Positions 6,893-14,170 of a DNA stretch of 14,508 nucleotides are shown here, in pieces; the stretch's first letter is position 1, and every line of letters starts with the position of its first letter. The DNA is taken from positions 1-14,508 of the forward strand of contig JAQVAR010000012.1 in the NCBI GenBank assembly GCA_028690725.1, written 5' to 3'. This DNA comes from Candidatus Iainarchaeum sp. Lineage in GTDB: Archaea > Iainarchaeota > Iainarchaeia > Iainarchaeales > JAAZKV01. Both the position numbers and the translations under genes were made by a program. Under the pieces are notes generated by a model, which saw nothing but the letters and a program-made list of their open reading frames with translations, was not told the DNA's origin and did not search any database.

Positions 6893-6933
6893 TTTTAATA
6901 AAAAAAACTATTATTAAAATTTAAAACTGGTGA
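6893..6933 (+). promoter_or_regulatory. Promoter and ribosome binding site of truD
   Basis: TTTTAATA (6893-6900) is a TATA-like box that would place the start site near 6921, giving a short leader that includes GGTGA (6929-6933), 6 nt before the TTG at 6940. GGTGA matches the anti-Shine-Dalgarno end of archaeal 16S rRNA and decides the TTG start. Cotranscription with aRF1 is equally possible. Confidence 0.5.
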
Positions 6934-6939
6934 AAAAAA

Positions 6940-8214
6940 TTGGAATTTATTACAACAACAAAACCATTAAAAGCAAGGGTAAAACAAAGGTACTCTGATT
7001 TTATCGTAGAAGAAGTTTATGAAAGTATTATCGAGCCAAAAGGCGAAAAAAAATGTAGTGTTCAAAGATTTAATATTCCTTTTGAACAAAGAAAACCATT
7101 TGAAAAAATGAGTATTACTGAAAATAATGAAAAAAGAGAACATCTTGTTTTAGAATTAGAAAAAATTAATACTGATACTAATAAAGCAATAGCATTGTTA
7201 GCAAGAGGTCTTGGAGTAAGCAATAAGAGGATAGGTTATGCTGGTTTAAAAGACAAGAGAGCAATTACTTGTCAGAGAATAAGTGTTTTTGAACCAGATT
7301 TAGAAAAAATTATTAAATTTGGTGTGAAAGGTTTAGAGTTAAGAAATCCAGTTTGGGGAGAAAGAATAGAATTAGGAGATTTAAAAGGAAATCAATTCAC
7401 AATAATTCTTAGAAATATTTTGGAAAAAGAAGAAGAAATAAAAAAAATTGTTTTAGAATTTTCTAAACAAATAGAAAAAGGAATTCCAAATTTTTTTGGA
7501 ACACAAAGGTTTGGTGGAAAAAGAATGATAACACACAAAATAGGAAAATTATTAATAAAAGAACAATATGAAGAAGCAATAATAACTTATTTAACAGAAA
7601 CTTTTGAAGAAGAAAAAGAAGATATTAAAAAAGCAAGAATTGATTTAGCAAAAACAATGGATTTTAGAAAAGCATTAAAAGAATTTCCAAGAGAATGTAG
7701 AACAGAATTAGCAATATTAAACCATTTGGTAAAAAAAGAAAACGATTTTTTGGGTTCATTAAATGCTTTACCAAAAAAAACTCGTTATTTATTTGTTCAT
7801 GCATATCAAAGTCATTTATTTAACAAAATAATTGAAAAAAGAATAGAATTGTTCGGAAAAAAAGCTTTGGAAAAAATTGGTGAAGAAGAATGTAATGATG
7901 AAGGTACTCCATTAGGATTGTTAGCAGGATTTGAATCAGAATATTCAAAAGGAAAAATAGGTGAAATAGAAAAACAAATTTTGAAAGAAGAAGATGTTTG
8001 TTTCGAAGATTTTAAAGTAAGAGCATTAAGTGAGTTAAGTAGCAAGGGATCAAGAAAAGAAATAGTTTTATTTCCAAAAAAATTTGAATTAAAAAAAATA
8101 TTTGACGATGATTTTAATGAAGGAAAAAGAGCAATTGAAATAGAATTTTTTTTAAGTAAAGGAAATTATGCAACAACTGTTTTAAAAGAATTAATTAAAG
8201 AAGAAATATTTTAA
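6940..8214 (+). CDS. truD: tRNA pseudouridine synthase TruD
   Basis: Converts uridine 13 of tRNA to pseudouridine in the TruD/Pus7 family (EC 5.4.99.27 for the bacterial enzyme; the archaeal substrate may differ). Family signatures in 424 aa: NKRIGYAGLKDKRA (95-108) with catalytic Asp105 in GLKDKRA, GIPNFFGTQRFGG (181-193), and LFVHAYQSHLFNK (284-296). The middle part, between these last two, contains the archaeal insertion (TRUD domain). The N-terminal KARVKQRYSDFIVEE corresponds to the usual I-K-x-x-x-x-D-F-x-V-E-E start of the family, so the TTG at 6940 with GGTGA 6 nt upstream is a credible start and no ATG is available nearby. It follows aRF1 after 54 bp and faces the thioredoxin-like gene tail to tail across 48 bp. 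Confidence 0.95.
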   Translation: MEFITTTKPLKARVKQRYSDFIVEEVYESIIEPKGEKKCSVQRFNIPFEQRKPFEKMSITENNEKREHLVLELEKINTDTNKAIALLARGLGVSNKRIGYAGLKDKRAITCQRISVFEPDLEKIIKFGVKGLELRNPVWGERIELGDLKGNQFTIILRNILEKEEEIKKIVLEFSKQIEKGIPNFFGTQRFGGKRMITHKIGKLLIKEQYEEAIITYLTETFEEEKEDIKKARIDLAKTMDFRKALKEFPRECRTELAILNHLVKKENDFLGSLNALPKKTRYLFVHAYQSHLFNKIIEKRIELFGKKALEKIGEEECNDEGTPLGLLAGFESEYSKGKIGEIEKQILKEEDVCFEDFKVRALSELSSKGSRKEIVLFPKKFELKKIFDDDFNEGKRAIEIEFFLSKGNYATTVLKELIKEEIF

Positions 8215-8227
8215 AAAATTTTGAAAC

Positions 8228-8262
8228 AAAAAAATAAGAAAAAAATTATTATTTAAAAAAAA
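8228..8262 (-). terminator. U-tract terminator of the glycosyltransferase/thioredoxin-like unit
   Basis: On the minus strand the stop codon of the thioredoxin-like gene is followed at once by T8, then two further T7 runs within 35 nt. Oligo-U runs without a hairpin are the usual intrinsic terminators in archaea. This is the convergent gap with truD, whose own transcript would meet only shorter T runs here. Confidence 0.5.
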
Positions 8263-8898
8263 TTAATTATAATTCAATGCTTGTTCTAATAATTCTTGTT
8301 TTACAACAGAATCAAATTTTTGATTATTAATAATTATTGTACCAGCTTTTTCAACACCAAATTCTTTTTCTAATATTTTTGAAAAAACAAATTGGTCCCA
8401 TTCAAAAGGGAAAGCAAAAATTCTTATTTCTGGACAAAACAATTTTAGTTTTTCTAATTGATTTTCCATTGCACCACATTCTACATCACAAGAATTATCC
8501 TCAGCATAAAAATAAATAATTGGTTTAATAGAACTATTACAATCTTTATTTAGTTTAACAACATTATAATACAATAATAAATTAGTCATTAAAAAAGCTC
8601 TTTTTGTAGAAACATAATTTCCAAGAAAAGATTCTTTTTGCGCTTTTAATTCTAAATCTAATAATTCTATTCTTTTAGTAGTAAGAAAAACTTGTACTGT
8701 TCTACCTTCACAATAAGCATTAGGATTTTCAATCAAATCATAAAATAAGGATTCAAATTGATTTTCTAATTGTATTTGTCTTAACTCTTCATTAATAGAA
8801 TAAAAAGTATAATCTTCATAAGATTTTATTGAAAAAGTCATTACTAAAAAAATTGCTACCAAAGCAACAAATGCTATTAAGAAGATACTCTTACCCAT
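8263..8898 (-). CDS. Membrane-anchored protein with a C-terminal thioredoxin-fold-like domain
   Basis: Uncharacterised 211-aa protein. Residues 4-23 are one hydrophobic segment (IFLIAFVALVAIFLV) after a short positive N-terminus, so the rest is probably outside the cell, anchored by an uncleaved signal. Residues 24-115 are mostly helical and charged, with Cys63. From about 126 the pattern resembles thioredoxin: strand PIIYFYAE, Cys137 and Cys141 (CxxxC), helix ENQLEKLKLF, strand EIRIFAF, then FGVEKAGTIIINNQKF, which looks like the strand containing cis-Pro, but here Pro is absent (KAGT). The cysteine spacing is also not the usual CxxC, so oxidoreductase activity is uncertain; a disulfide-stabilised binding domain is an alternative. 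The ATG at 8898 lies inside the end of the glycosyltransferase gene (22-nt overlap), suggesting coupled translation. Confidence 0.7.
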   Translation of the reverse strand: MGKSIFLIAFVALVAIFLVMTFSIKSYEDYTFYSINEELRQIQLENQFESLFYDLIENPNAYCEGRTVQVFLTTKRIELLDLELKAQKESFLGNYVSTKRAFLMTNLLLYYNVVKLNKDCNSSIKPIIYFYAEDNSCDVECGAMENQLEKLKLFCPEIRIFAFPFEWDQFVFSKILEKEFGVEKAGTIIINNQKFDSVVKQELLEQALNYN

Positions 8899-10190
8899 TT
8901 AGCTCTAACCCCCAATAATTCTTTAAAAAAACCTTGTCCGTAAACAATTGTAACAAAAAAAGGATATAATAAGATGTTTATTAATATAACCCCAATATCA
9001 GAAAAACTGGGTTTATAACCAATTGTTTTCATGCTAAAGTATATGTATAAAAACACGAAAAAATAAGAAAAAAGGAAAAAAATTGATGTAGAAGTAACAA
9101 AAAAAGGCGGCAAAGTTACAAAAACAGAGTTAGTTGCTGAAAAGGCTATTACTTCAGAAGCAACCATTGTAGAAACATTATTAAAAAGTAAAAAAGCCAA
9201 TCTAACAAGTAAAATCATAGAAATTAGTTCTAGAGAAAATAAGTAGGGTATAGAAAAAAAACCAAGACTCTTATTTTTCTTATTAAAAAATAACTCGTTA
9301 TAAATCATCAAATTAAAAATTCTTCCCCTATACCACCTATCTCTTTGCTTAAACAATTTTTTCCAAGTATCAGGAATATCTGTTAAAGCAACAGCATCAT
9401 AACAAACCCTAATTTTGTAACCAAACTTTTGTAATCTCAAACCTATTTCCATATCCTCAGTCAAATTTTTAGTATCATAATAACCAACTTCTTCAAAAAC
9501 TTTTTTTCTAAAAATTGTCATTGGCCCAGGAATCATTGACATAGAATCAATAGAAGAAAGAATAGTACACCACAAACCAAAACTAGAAGCATATTCAAAA
9601 AATTGTATTCTTTGTATTAAAGAACCTTTTTTGTCAGGAAGAATAAGACAAGTAACAGCACCAACTTTTTCTTCTTCAAAATAACCAAGTGTTTTCAATA
9701 AAACCTTTTTTTCAGGATAAGTGTCAGAATCCATACAAGCAACAAAATCTGTTCTAATTTTTTTCAAAGCAGTGTTCAAAGCAGTTGCCTTACCAGAATT
9801 CTTTTTCAATTTAATTAATTTTATTCCTTTTTGTTTTTCCAAAAATTCTCGAGAACCATCATTAGAACCATCATCAACAAAAATAATATCAAGCTTACCA
9901 GGGTATTCTATTGCTTTAATACTTTTAACACAATTTTTAATAGTATTTATTGAATTATAAACAGGAACAAGAATAGTAACACTACCAAATTTTTTTGGGT
10001 ATTTTGCCTTACCAAAATCACCTTTATCCAAATAAATTAATATGAACAAAACCATTACATATAACAAAAAAAAATTTACTATTACAAGAGTAAAAATTAA
10101 TGGCATTATAATGCTCACGACCAAAAGCAAAATTAGTATTACTAAAATAATTCCAAGAACAATACGTTTTGTAAAAGATAGTTTTTCCAT
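8877..10190 (-). CDS. Processive family 2 glycosyltransferase, multi-pass membrane protein
   Basis: Likely polymerises or adds sugars to a surface polysaccharide or lipid-linked glycan at the cytoplasmic face of the membrane. In the reading from TTG 10205 (442 aa; subtract 5 for the start used here), hydrophobic segments at ~14-58 precede a GT-A domain. Its motifs are VTILVPVYN (76-84), VDDGS (110-114), MDSD (158-161, metal-binding), TEDME (249-253, catalytic base region) and QRDRW (287-291). The D, DxD, TED, QxxRW set is that of hyaluronan, cellulose and poly-GlcNAc synthase-like enzymes. About four more membrane segments follow (318-342, 364-390, 403-422). I choose ATG 10190 over TTG 10205 because a TATA box lies 25 nt upstream of it. 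It overlaps the next gene by 22 nt. The sugar cannot be told from sequence. Confidence 0.9.
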   Translation of the reverse strand: MEKLSFTKRIVLGIILVILILLLVVSIIMPLIFTLVIVNFFLLYVMVLFILIYLDKGDFGKAKYPKKFGSVTILVPVYNSINTIKNCVKSIKAIEYPGKLDIIFVDDGSNDGSREFLEKQKGIKLIKLKKNSGKATALNTALKKIRTDFVACMDSDTYPEKKVLLKTLGYFEEEKVGAVTCLILPDKKGSLIQRIQFFEYASSFGLWCTILSSIDSMSMIPGPMTIFRKKVFEEVGYYDTKNLTEDMEIGLRLQKFGYKIRVCYDAVALTDIPDTWKKLFKQRDRWYRGRIFNLMIYNELFFNKKNKSLGFFSIPYLFSLELISMILLVRLAFLLFNNVSTMVASEVIAFSATNSVFVTLPPFFVTSTSIFFLFSYFFVFLYIYFSMKTIGYKPSFSDIGVILINILLYPFFVTIVYGQGFFKELLGVRAKWVRVSS

Positions 10191-10211
10191 AATTAAAAAA
10201 AACAAAAAAGA

Positions 10212-10219
10212 TATTTAAA
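10212..10219 (-). promoter_or_regulatory. TATA box of the glycosyltransferase gene (leaderless promoter)
   Basis: The minus strand reads CCTTTTAAATATC here; TTTAAATA is centred 25 nt upstream of the ATG at 10190, and no ribosome binding site is present. The box follows a U9 tract that would terminate the upstream gene, so the glycosyltransferase starts its own transcription unit. Confidence 0.55.
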
Positions 10220-10231
10220 AGGAATTGGTTT

Positions 10232-10240
10232 AAAAAAAAA
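10232..10240 (-). terminator. U9 terminator of the single-span membrane protein gene
   Basis: On the minus strand nine T residues start 4 nt after the stop codon of the gene at 10245-10955, just before the glycosyltransferase TATA box. A hairpin-free oligo-U run is an ordinary archaeal termination signal. Confidence 0.45.
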
Positions 10241-10244
10241 CAAA

Positions 10245-10955
10245 TTATTGAATACCATAAATTTTTTGGTTAATAATATCAAGTGATTCTTGAGCATTAG
10301 GAAAAATTTCTTTGATAACACTAAAATTCACCATACTACTTTCAATCCTAGGAGAAAAAACTTTTACTTTATTTTCTTCAATTATAACACTTGTTTTTCC
10401 TTCATCAATAAAAACAACCCAATTATTATTATTTAACAAAACATTACATTCTTGTAATGACAAAACCTTGTTTATTTCAACATTACCATCATTCGTTTGA
10501 CAATAAGATAATTCACCATTTTTTGTAACCCTAATCAATTGTACAACATTAACATTATTTGCATTCAAAACAACATTCCACAATTGCATAGAATTAACCA
10601 TTATTGGACTAATATTTTCTTCTTCTAACAAAGGGGAAACAAAAACAATTTTTTCATTCTTAATAGTATTAAAAAAACTACTAGGAGTATAATAATTAGA
10701 ATAATAAGGAACATTGTTTATTGTAAAAGAATATTTGTAAGGAGAATAAAAAAACAAAAAATAAAATAATATTAATACAACTAATATTAATAATCCAAGA
10801 CTAAGAAAAGCTTTTTTATTATCAACCTGTTTTTTTATTACCTTTTCTTTTACATCACTAGTTTTCTTATCTTCTATAACAGCATTAATTATTTTTGACT
10901 CTTTTTTTGCAATTTTTATTTTAGAATCATTTGTTTTTGAATTGTTTTTTATCAT
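10245..10955 (-). CDS. Single-span membrane protein of unknown function
   Basis: I do not recognise this family. The 236 residues divide into a hydrophilic Lys-rich N-terminus (1-47, many K, D and S; probably cytoplasmic and disordered), one strong membrane helix (about 49-69, FLSLGLLILVVLILFYFLFF) and a C-terminal domain of ~165 residues, predicted outside. The outer domain starts with a Tyr-rich stretch (YKYSFTINNVPYYSNYY), has a predicted alternating beta pattern, is rich in Asn/Val, and has two cysteines (in SYCQT and QECNV) that could form a disulfide. The strong positive charge before the helix fits an N-in orientation. The ATG at 10955 has an AATATTAA box centred 24-26 nt upstream and no ribosome binding site. 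Position between the glycosyltransferase and S-layer genes suggests a cell-envelope role, but this is only context. Confidence 0.7.
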   Translation of the reverse strand: MIKNNSKTNDSKIKIAKKESKIINAVIEDKKTSDVKEKVIKKQVDNKKAFLSLGLLILVVLILFYFLFFYSPYKYSFTINNVPYYSNYYTPSSFFNTIKNEKIVFVSPLLEEENISPIMVNSMQLWNVVLNANNVNVVQLIRVTKNGELSYCQTNDGNVEINKVLSLQECNVLLNNNNWVVFIDEGKTSVIIEENKVKVFSPRIESSMVNFSVIKEIFPNAQESLDIINQKIYGIQ

Positions 10956-10974
10956 AAAAAAATTGTTTTACAAT

Positions 10975-10982
10975 AATATTAA
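10975..10982 (-). promoter_or_regulatory. TATA box of the single-span membrane protein gene
   Basis: TTAATATT on the minus strand is centred about 24 nt before the ATG at 10955, matching the leaderless geometry of dph2 and the glycosyltransferase gene. No ribosome binding site is present. Confidence 0.4.
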
Positions 10983-11021
10983 AAACAAAACTATTTTGAA
11001 AGGTAAAAGGTAATAATAATT

Positions 11022-11039
11022 GGAACAATTAAAATGTTC
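11022..11039. repeat. Short inverted repeat in the intergenic region
   Basis: GAACA (11023-11027) and TGTTC (11035-11039) are inverted around a 7-nt AT spacer. It lies about 70-85 bp upstream of the start of the single-span membrane protein gene and could be an operator. The arms are only five bases long, so chance is a serious alternative. Confidence 0.2.
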
Positions 11040-11188
11040 ATTATTAAATTCATGTTCTTGATTTTAAATTATTAAACAACTTCATTTTTTGTCGAAATTG
11101 TAATAAATATTTTAAATAAATAAAAAAATATTTTTTTGTGAAATAATAATTGGGAACAAAATTTTTTAAAAAAAAAAAAGATTAAAAG
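11040..11188. other. Intergenic region without a gene
   Basis: The gap between the membrane protein gene and the S-layer gene (10956-11231) holds the promoter of the former, the terminator of the latter, the 16-bp palindrome at 11122-11137 and otherwise low-complexity A/T sequence. Only a 13-codon plus-strand ORF (start 11034) is present, with no ribosome binding site; I do not call it. Confidence 0.6.
11122..11137. repeat. A7TAT7 palindrome, S-layer 3' side copy
   Basis: AAAAAAATATTTTTTT, identical to 14130-14145 on the other side of the S-layer gene. The motif TGTCGAAAT is also found near both copies (11090-11098 and 14150-14158), and GAAATAAT follows both palindromes. It can act as a U-tract terminator on either strand. 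Confidence 0.5.
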
Positions 11189-11212
11189 AAAAAGGTTCTT
11201 TCGAACCTTTTT
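11168..11212 (-). terminator. S-layer gene terminator: GAAA-capped hairpin plus U12
   Basis: Twenty nt after the S-layer stop, the minus strand reads AAAAAGGTTC-GAAA-GAACCTTTTT (11212-11189). This is a perfect 10-bp stem closed by a C-G pair over a GAAA (GNRA) tetraloop, followed 9 nt later by twelve T residues (11179-11168). The U-tract is the expected archaeal termination signal; the very stable hairpin may protect the 3' end of an abundant mRNA. Confidence 0.85.
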
Positions 11213-11231
11213 CCGTATTATTTAAACTTAT

Positions 11232-13832
11232 TTATATTAGTGCTTCTAATGCATTGATTAATTCACTTGCAGCGCTTCCAGTGTCTGTAGCAGTATAACC
11301 TGCAACAACTATGTTTCCGCTATTTAGAACAGCAGCAACGTAGTCTCCAGAACTTTGGATTACGTCTTGCAATTTTTGTCCGCCAAGAACTTCTAAGTTC
11401 TGAGCAGCAGCGTTAACCATCCATCCACCTACGATGATTGATCTTCCGCCATATGATGCATCAGTTTTAACTAAATTGCTTGGAACGTTTACTAATGAGT
11501 AACCTTGTACTTCACCAGTAGCACCACAACTAGCAGTGTCAATAGTTAATTGAACTCCGCCAACTGTTTCTGTATCACCAGCTTTCAAACCAGTGAAAGA
11601 TTGCCCACCAACAGCAGCTGTTGATGTTTCGTCGCTACCAAGGTATGCTTGTACTAATCTTTGTTCTTCAGGAACAGAGATTGTGAATACACTATTGTCA
11701 GAAACAATTAATGTTCCATCAGTAGTCATTCCTTCTAACAAATAGTCAGAACCGTCTCTAATTGCTGAAGTCCATTTTGTGTGATTTGCATCTTTTGTTG
11801 GACCGTATTTTGTTGTTTCATCCTTTATTGCTTCATAATTCCATACTGAACCGTCTTCTCCTGCTCTTATATACAATGTAGCAGTATCTCCATTATTATC
11901 AGTGTATGTTAATTTAGAAGCCATGTATGTATCAGAATTGTATGTAGCTATAGATTTGTTAGTTATTACATCCAAAAATTCTTGTGTGTTTGGAACGTAA
12001 TATGTTGGTTCTGTCCCAGTACCAGTAGCATTTGTATCATCAAATACTAAAGATGCTAATGTAGGAGATTTTGCTTTATCGTATATATCGAATTTTTGTG
12101 TATTCAATACTAATACCGCTTGATCAGATGTGTTATCAACAACAAGCAAGTAACTCATGTAATCCACGGCACCTGTTGATGTTTTTGCACCCAAATCAAT
12201 ATTTATTGGAGTTCCAGTCACCAAAGTTTTAGTTGTGTAACCACCTGCTGTAGTAATATCATCATTCCAAGTTGCCCCAGTTTGATTTTCTGCTGATGAG
12301 TAATCACCTTTGATATACTCTAAATTTCCAGCAGCAGCATAATCAGCCCAGAAAGTATATTCTTGGCTTCCGATTGTTACTGATCTTGGTCTGTTTTCAT
12401 CTAAGTCGAATTGAACATAGAATGGAACATTTATTTCAGTGCCTTTTGCATCATAATATTTGATTCCACCATTGTTTATTCCATCAACAGCTCCAACTTC
12501 AACATCTTTTATTATTTTATCTTCCAAACCTAAGAAAGATACTTTTGCAAAGTCATTAGGTAGAACTACTTCTTCCCCAACTTTTAAAACGTATTTTGAA
12601 GTTTCTGTTTCAGATCCAGTTAATTTATCGTATTTCCATTGATTTGTCAATGCAATTTTTGTTAACTGATTTCCGCTTTTTTCGAAAACTACTTTCCATG
12701 GTGCGTCTTGATCAACTGAATTAGTTCCAGTGTATGGGAATCCATAACCGTTTCTTAATTCAATTCTATCATTACCCATTCTTACTGTTGCAGTGTATGT
12801 ATTTGCTACAAGGTTTAATCCAGCAGCTGTTACATATATATCATCAGTAAAATAACCTGAACCGAATTCATCTTTCAAGTTGTATGTTGTTGTAGGTGCT
12901 TTTTGCACGTATTTTACAATAGAACCATCAACTTTCAAAGCCCACTTTGCTTCATAAGTGTTTTGAGTAGTTCCTGAACCAGTTTGTACTAAGTCAACTA
13001 ATTCAATAACTAGTTCTTTTCCTTCATAATTTGAAGCAGGTGCAACTGTTAAAGTTTGTCCTACTTGTACATCAGTTGGTGCAGTATTTGAGTAAAGCAC
13101 TAATCTTTCTTGAGAAGGAGAAGCATCTATTTCATCTAAAACATATGTTTTTCCTAAGAAAGGTATTTTTACATCAAAGTATGAATTTGCATCCATTCCA
13201 GTTTTATCAGCAGAAATATCGATTCCAGATCCCAAATTTACATTATAGAAAATGTTTTGCTTTGCTATTGAACCATATAATTCTCCAACAGCATATCTGC
13301 TTGAACCAACAGTACTATTGTACCCAGCATCTATTACAGCATTTAAATCTTCAGAAACTGAAGTTGAGCTATAAGATGTTGAATCCCATTTAACTTTTGC
13401 AACTGGTTCATTAACTAGTGAAGGCATTTGTGTATTTGTTACTTGTATTGCAGCTAATCCCGCTTCTTGATTACTAAAGTCAAATACTCCTTCAGCTGTT
13501 TCTCCAGCTCCTGTTGTTGTTATTGTTCCGCCTACAGTTGCGTTTACTACACAGTCTCCGCATCCGCCAGCAGCTCCTGCAGCTACTCTTGATAATTGTG
13601 CTACTTTAGCAGCTATATTTCCTGCCCACACAACATCTGAAACAGCAGCAGTTGAACCTACTACTATATCTACTATTGGTGTTCCTGTTGAACTAACAAC
13701 GTCTGTTGCTTCCAAACCTGTTAGACCTTCAGGCACCATATTTGCAGCAGATACTACCGGAGCTAATGCTGTACCAACTAGTGCAGCACCGATTCCGAGA
13801 GCAACTACTTTCTTTATATTTAGTCCTTTCAT
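11232..13832 (-). CDS. S-layer protein
   Basis: Major surface-layer protein, exported and assembled as a lattice. The 866 aa begin with a Sec signal peptide: KK, a hydrophobic stretch VVALGIGAALVGTALA and the VSA-A cleavage site near residue 29. The next part (PIVDIVVGSTAAVSDVVWAGNIAAKVA, 52-78) and the end (SIIVGGWMVN ... GDYVAAVLNSGNIVVAGYTATDTGSAASELINAL) match the N- and C-terminal domains of the Methanococcus-type S-layer family. The middle is beta-rich, acidic and Thr/Ser/Gly-rich. I count about seven N-x-S/T sequons, so N-glycosylation is possible. Cysteines are few: a CGDC pair (91/94) and one near 769. No C-terminal membrane anchor is seen. The ATG at 13832 has GAGGTGA 7 nt upstream. 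Codons contain more G/C than in neighbouring genes, as expected for a highly expressed gene. Confidence 0.93.
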   Translation of the reverse strand: MKGLNIKKVVALGIGAALVGTALAPVVSAANMVPEGLTGLEATDVVSSTGTPIVDIVVGSTAAVSDVVWAGNIAAKVAQLSRVAAGAAGGCGDCVVNATVGGTITTTGAGETAEGVFDFSNQEAGLAAIQVTNTQMPSLVNEPVAKVKWDSTSYSSTSVSEDLNAVIDAGYNSTVGSSRYAVGELYGSIAKQNIFYNVNLGSGIDISADKTGMDANSYFDVKIPFLGKTYVLDEIDASPSQERLVLYSNTAPTDVQVGQTLTVAPASNYEGKELVIELVDLVQTGSGTTQNTYEAKWALKVDGSIVKYVQKAPTTTYNLKDEFGSGYFTDDIYVTAAGLNLVANTYTATVRMGNDRIELRNGYGFPYTGTNSVDQDAPWKVVFEKSGNQLTKIALTNQWKYDKLTGSETETSKYVLKVGEEVVLPNDFAKVSFLGLEDKIIKDVEVGAVDGINNGGIKYYDAKGTEINVPFYVQFDLDENRPRSVTIGSQEYTFWADYAAAGNLEYIKGDYSSAENQTGATWNDDITTAGGYTTKTLVTGTPINIDLGAKTSTGAVDYMSYLLVVDNTSDQAVLVLNTQKFDIYDKAKSPTLASLVFDDTNATGTGTEPTYYVPNTQEFLDVITNKSIATYNSDTYMASKLTYTDNNGDTATLYIRAGEDGSVWNYEAIKDETTKYGPTKDANHTKWTSAIRDGSDYLLEGMTTDGTLIVSDNSVFTISVPEEQRLVQAYLGSDETSTAAVGGQSFTGLKAGDTETVGGVQLTIDTASCGATGEVQGYSLVNVPSNLVKTDASYGGRSIIVGGWMVNAAAQNLEVLGGQKLQDVIQSSGDYVAAVLNSGNIVVAGYTATDTGSAASELINALEALI

Positions 13833-13839
13833 TTGTTCG

Positions 13840-13846
13840 TCACCTC
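13840..13846 (-). promoter_or_regulatory. Strong ribosome binding site of the S-layer gene
   Basis: GAGGTGA on the minus strand, 7 nt before the ATG, is a seven-base match to the archaeal anti-Shine-Dalgarno sequence and the strongest in the window. Most other genes here have none or a five-base match. Confidence 0.9.
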
Positions 13847-13932
13847 AATTTTTGACAAAAATTATGTCCTCACAACAACCAAGAAAATAATCCTAGTTAA
13901 AGCAAGAAACTCTAGTATCTTAATAAAATTTC

Positions 13933-13942
13933 TATTTAAATA
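13933..13942 (-). promoter_or_regulatory. Probable TATA box of the S-layer gene, with ~80-nt leader
   Basis: The palindromic TATTTAAATA is the best box upstream of the S-layer gene. A start site ~25 nt downstream, near 13912, would give an untranslated leader of about 80 nt ending in the GAGGTGA site. This contrasts with the leaderless layout of several neighbours. The leader has only weak self-complementarity (CTAG/CTAG, GACA/TGTC), so I see no clear riboswitch. Confidence 0.5.
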
Positions 13943-13949
13943 CTTTACT

Positions 13950-14128
13950 ATTCCATACTAAAAATGCTATTAAAATGGTCAAAAACAAGGCAATTTTTAA
14001 TACAATAAGTGAAAATAGTTACGACAATTGTCAATAAAAGTTTTTTTCAAAACTATTATTCAATATAATGCGTTTAATAAGCATTTTAAGGTATTTTAAA
14101 AATTGTTTTTTGATGATTTTTTTGTTCT
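13950..14128. other. Intergenic region upstream of the S-layer gene, no gene seen
   Basis: The 338-bp gap between the partial right-hand gene and the S-layer ATG contains the S-layer promoter and leader (13833-13942), then AT-rich sequence with T-tracts and no ORF or RNA gene that I can support. Space for regulator binding upstream of the TATA box is ample. Confidence 0.5.
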
Positions 14129-14129
14129 A

Positions 14130-14145
14130 AAAAAAATATTTTTTT
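14130..14145. repeat. A7TAT7 palindrome, S-layer 5' side copy; likely terminator of the right-hand gene
   Basis: Same 16 bp as 11122-11137. On the minus strand, an eight-T run (14136-14129) lies 26-42 nt after the stop of the gene ending at 14171 and could end its transcript before the S-layer promoter. Confidence 0.5.
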
Positions 14146-14170
14146 ATAATGTCGAAATAATTAATTAGAA

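Noticed and set aside
11034..11075. Tiny plus-strand ORF (13 codons, hydrophobic)
   Set aside because: No ribosome binding site or credible promoter geometry, and such ORFs are expected by chance in AT-rich gaps.
11189..11212. tRNA T-arm-like sequence (GGTTC...GAACC)
   Set aside because: No acceptor, D or anticodon arms surround it; the perfect stem directly after a stop codon with a U-tract fits a terminator.
12460..13393. Plus-strand ORFs of 60 and 120 codons inside the S-layer region
   Set aside because: Antisense shadows of the S-layer gene, with no initiation signals and biased, low-complexity composition.
13833..13912. Riboswitch or other structured leader upstream of the S-layer gene
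   Set aside because: Only 4-bp complementary arms are seen and no known aptamer consensus; length and strong SD suffice to explain it as an ordinary leader.
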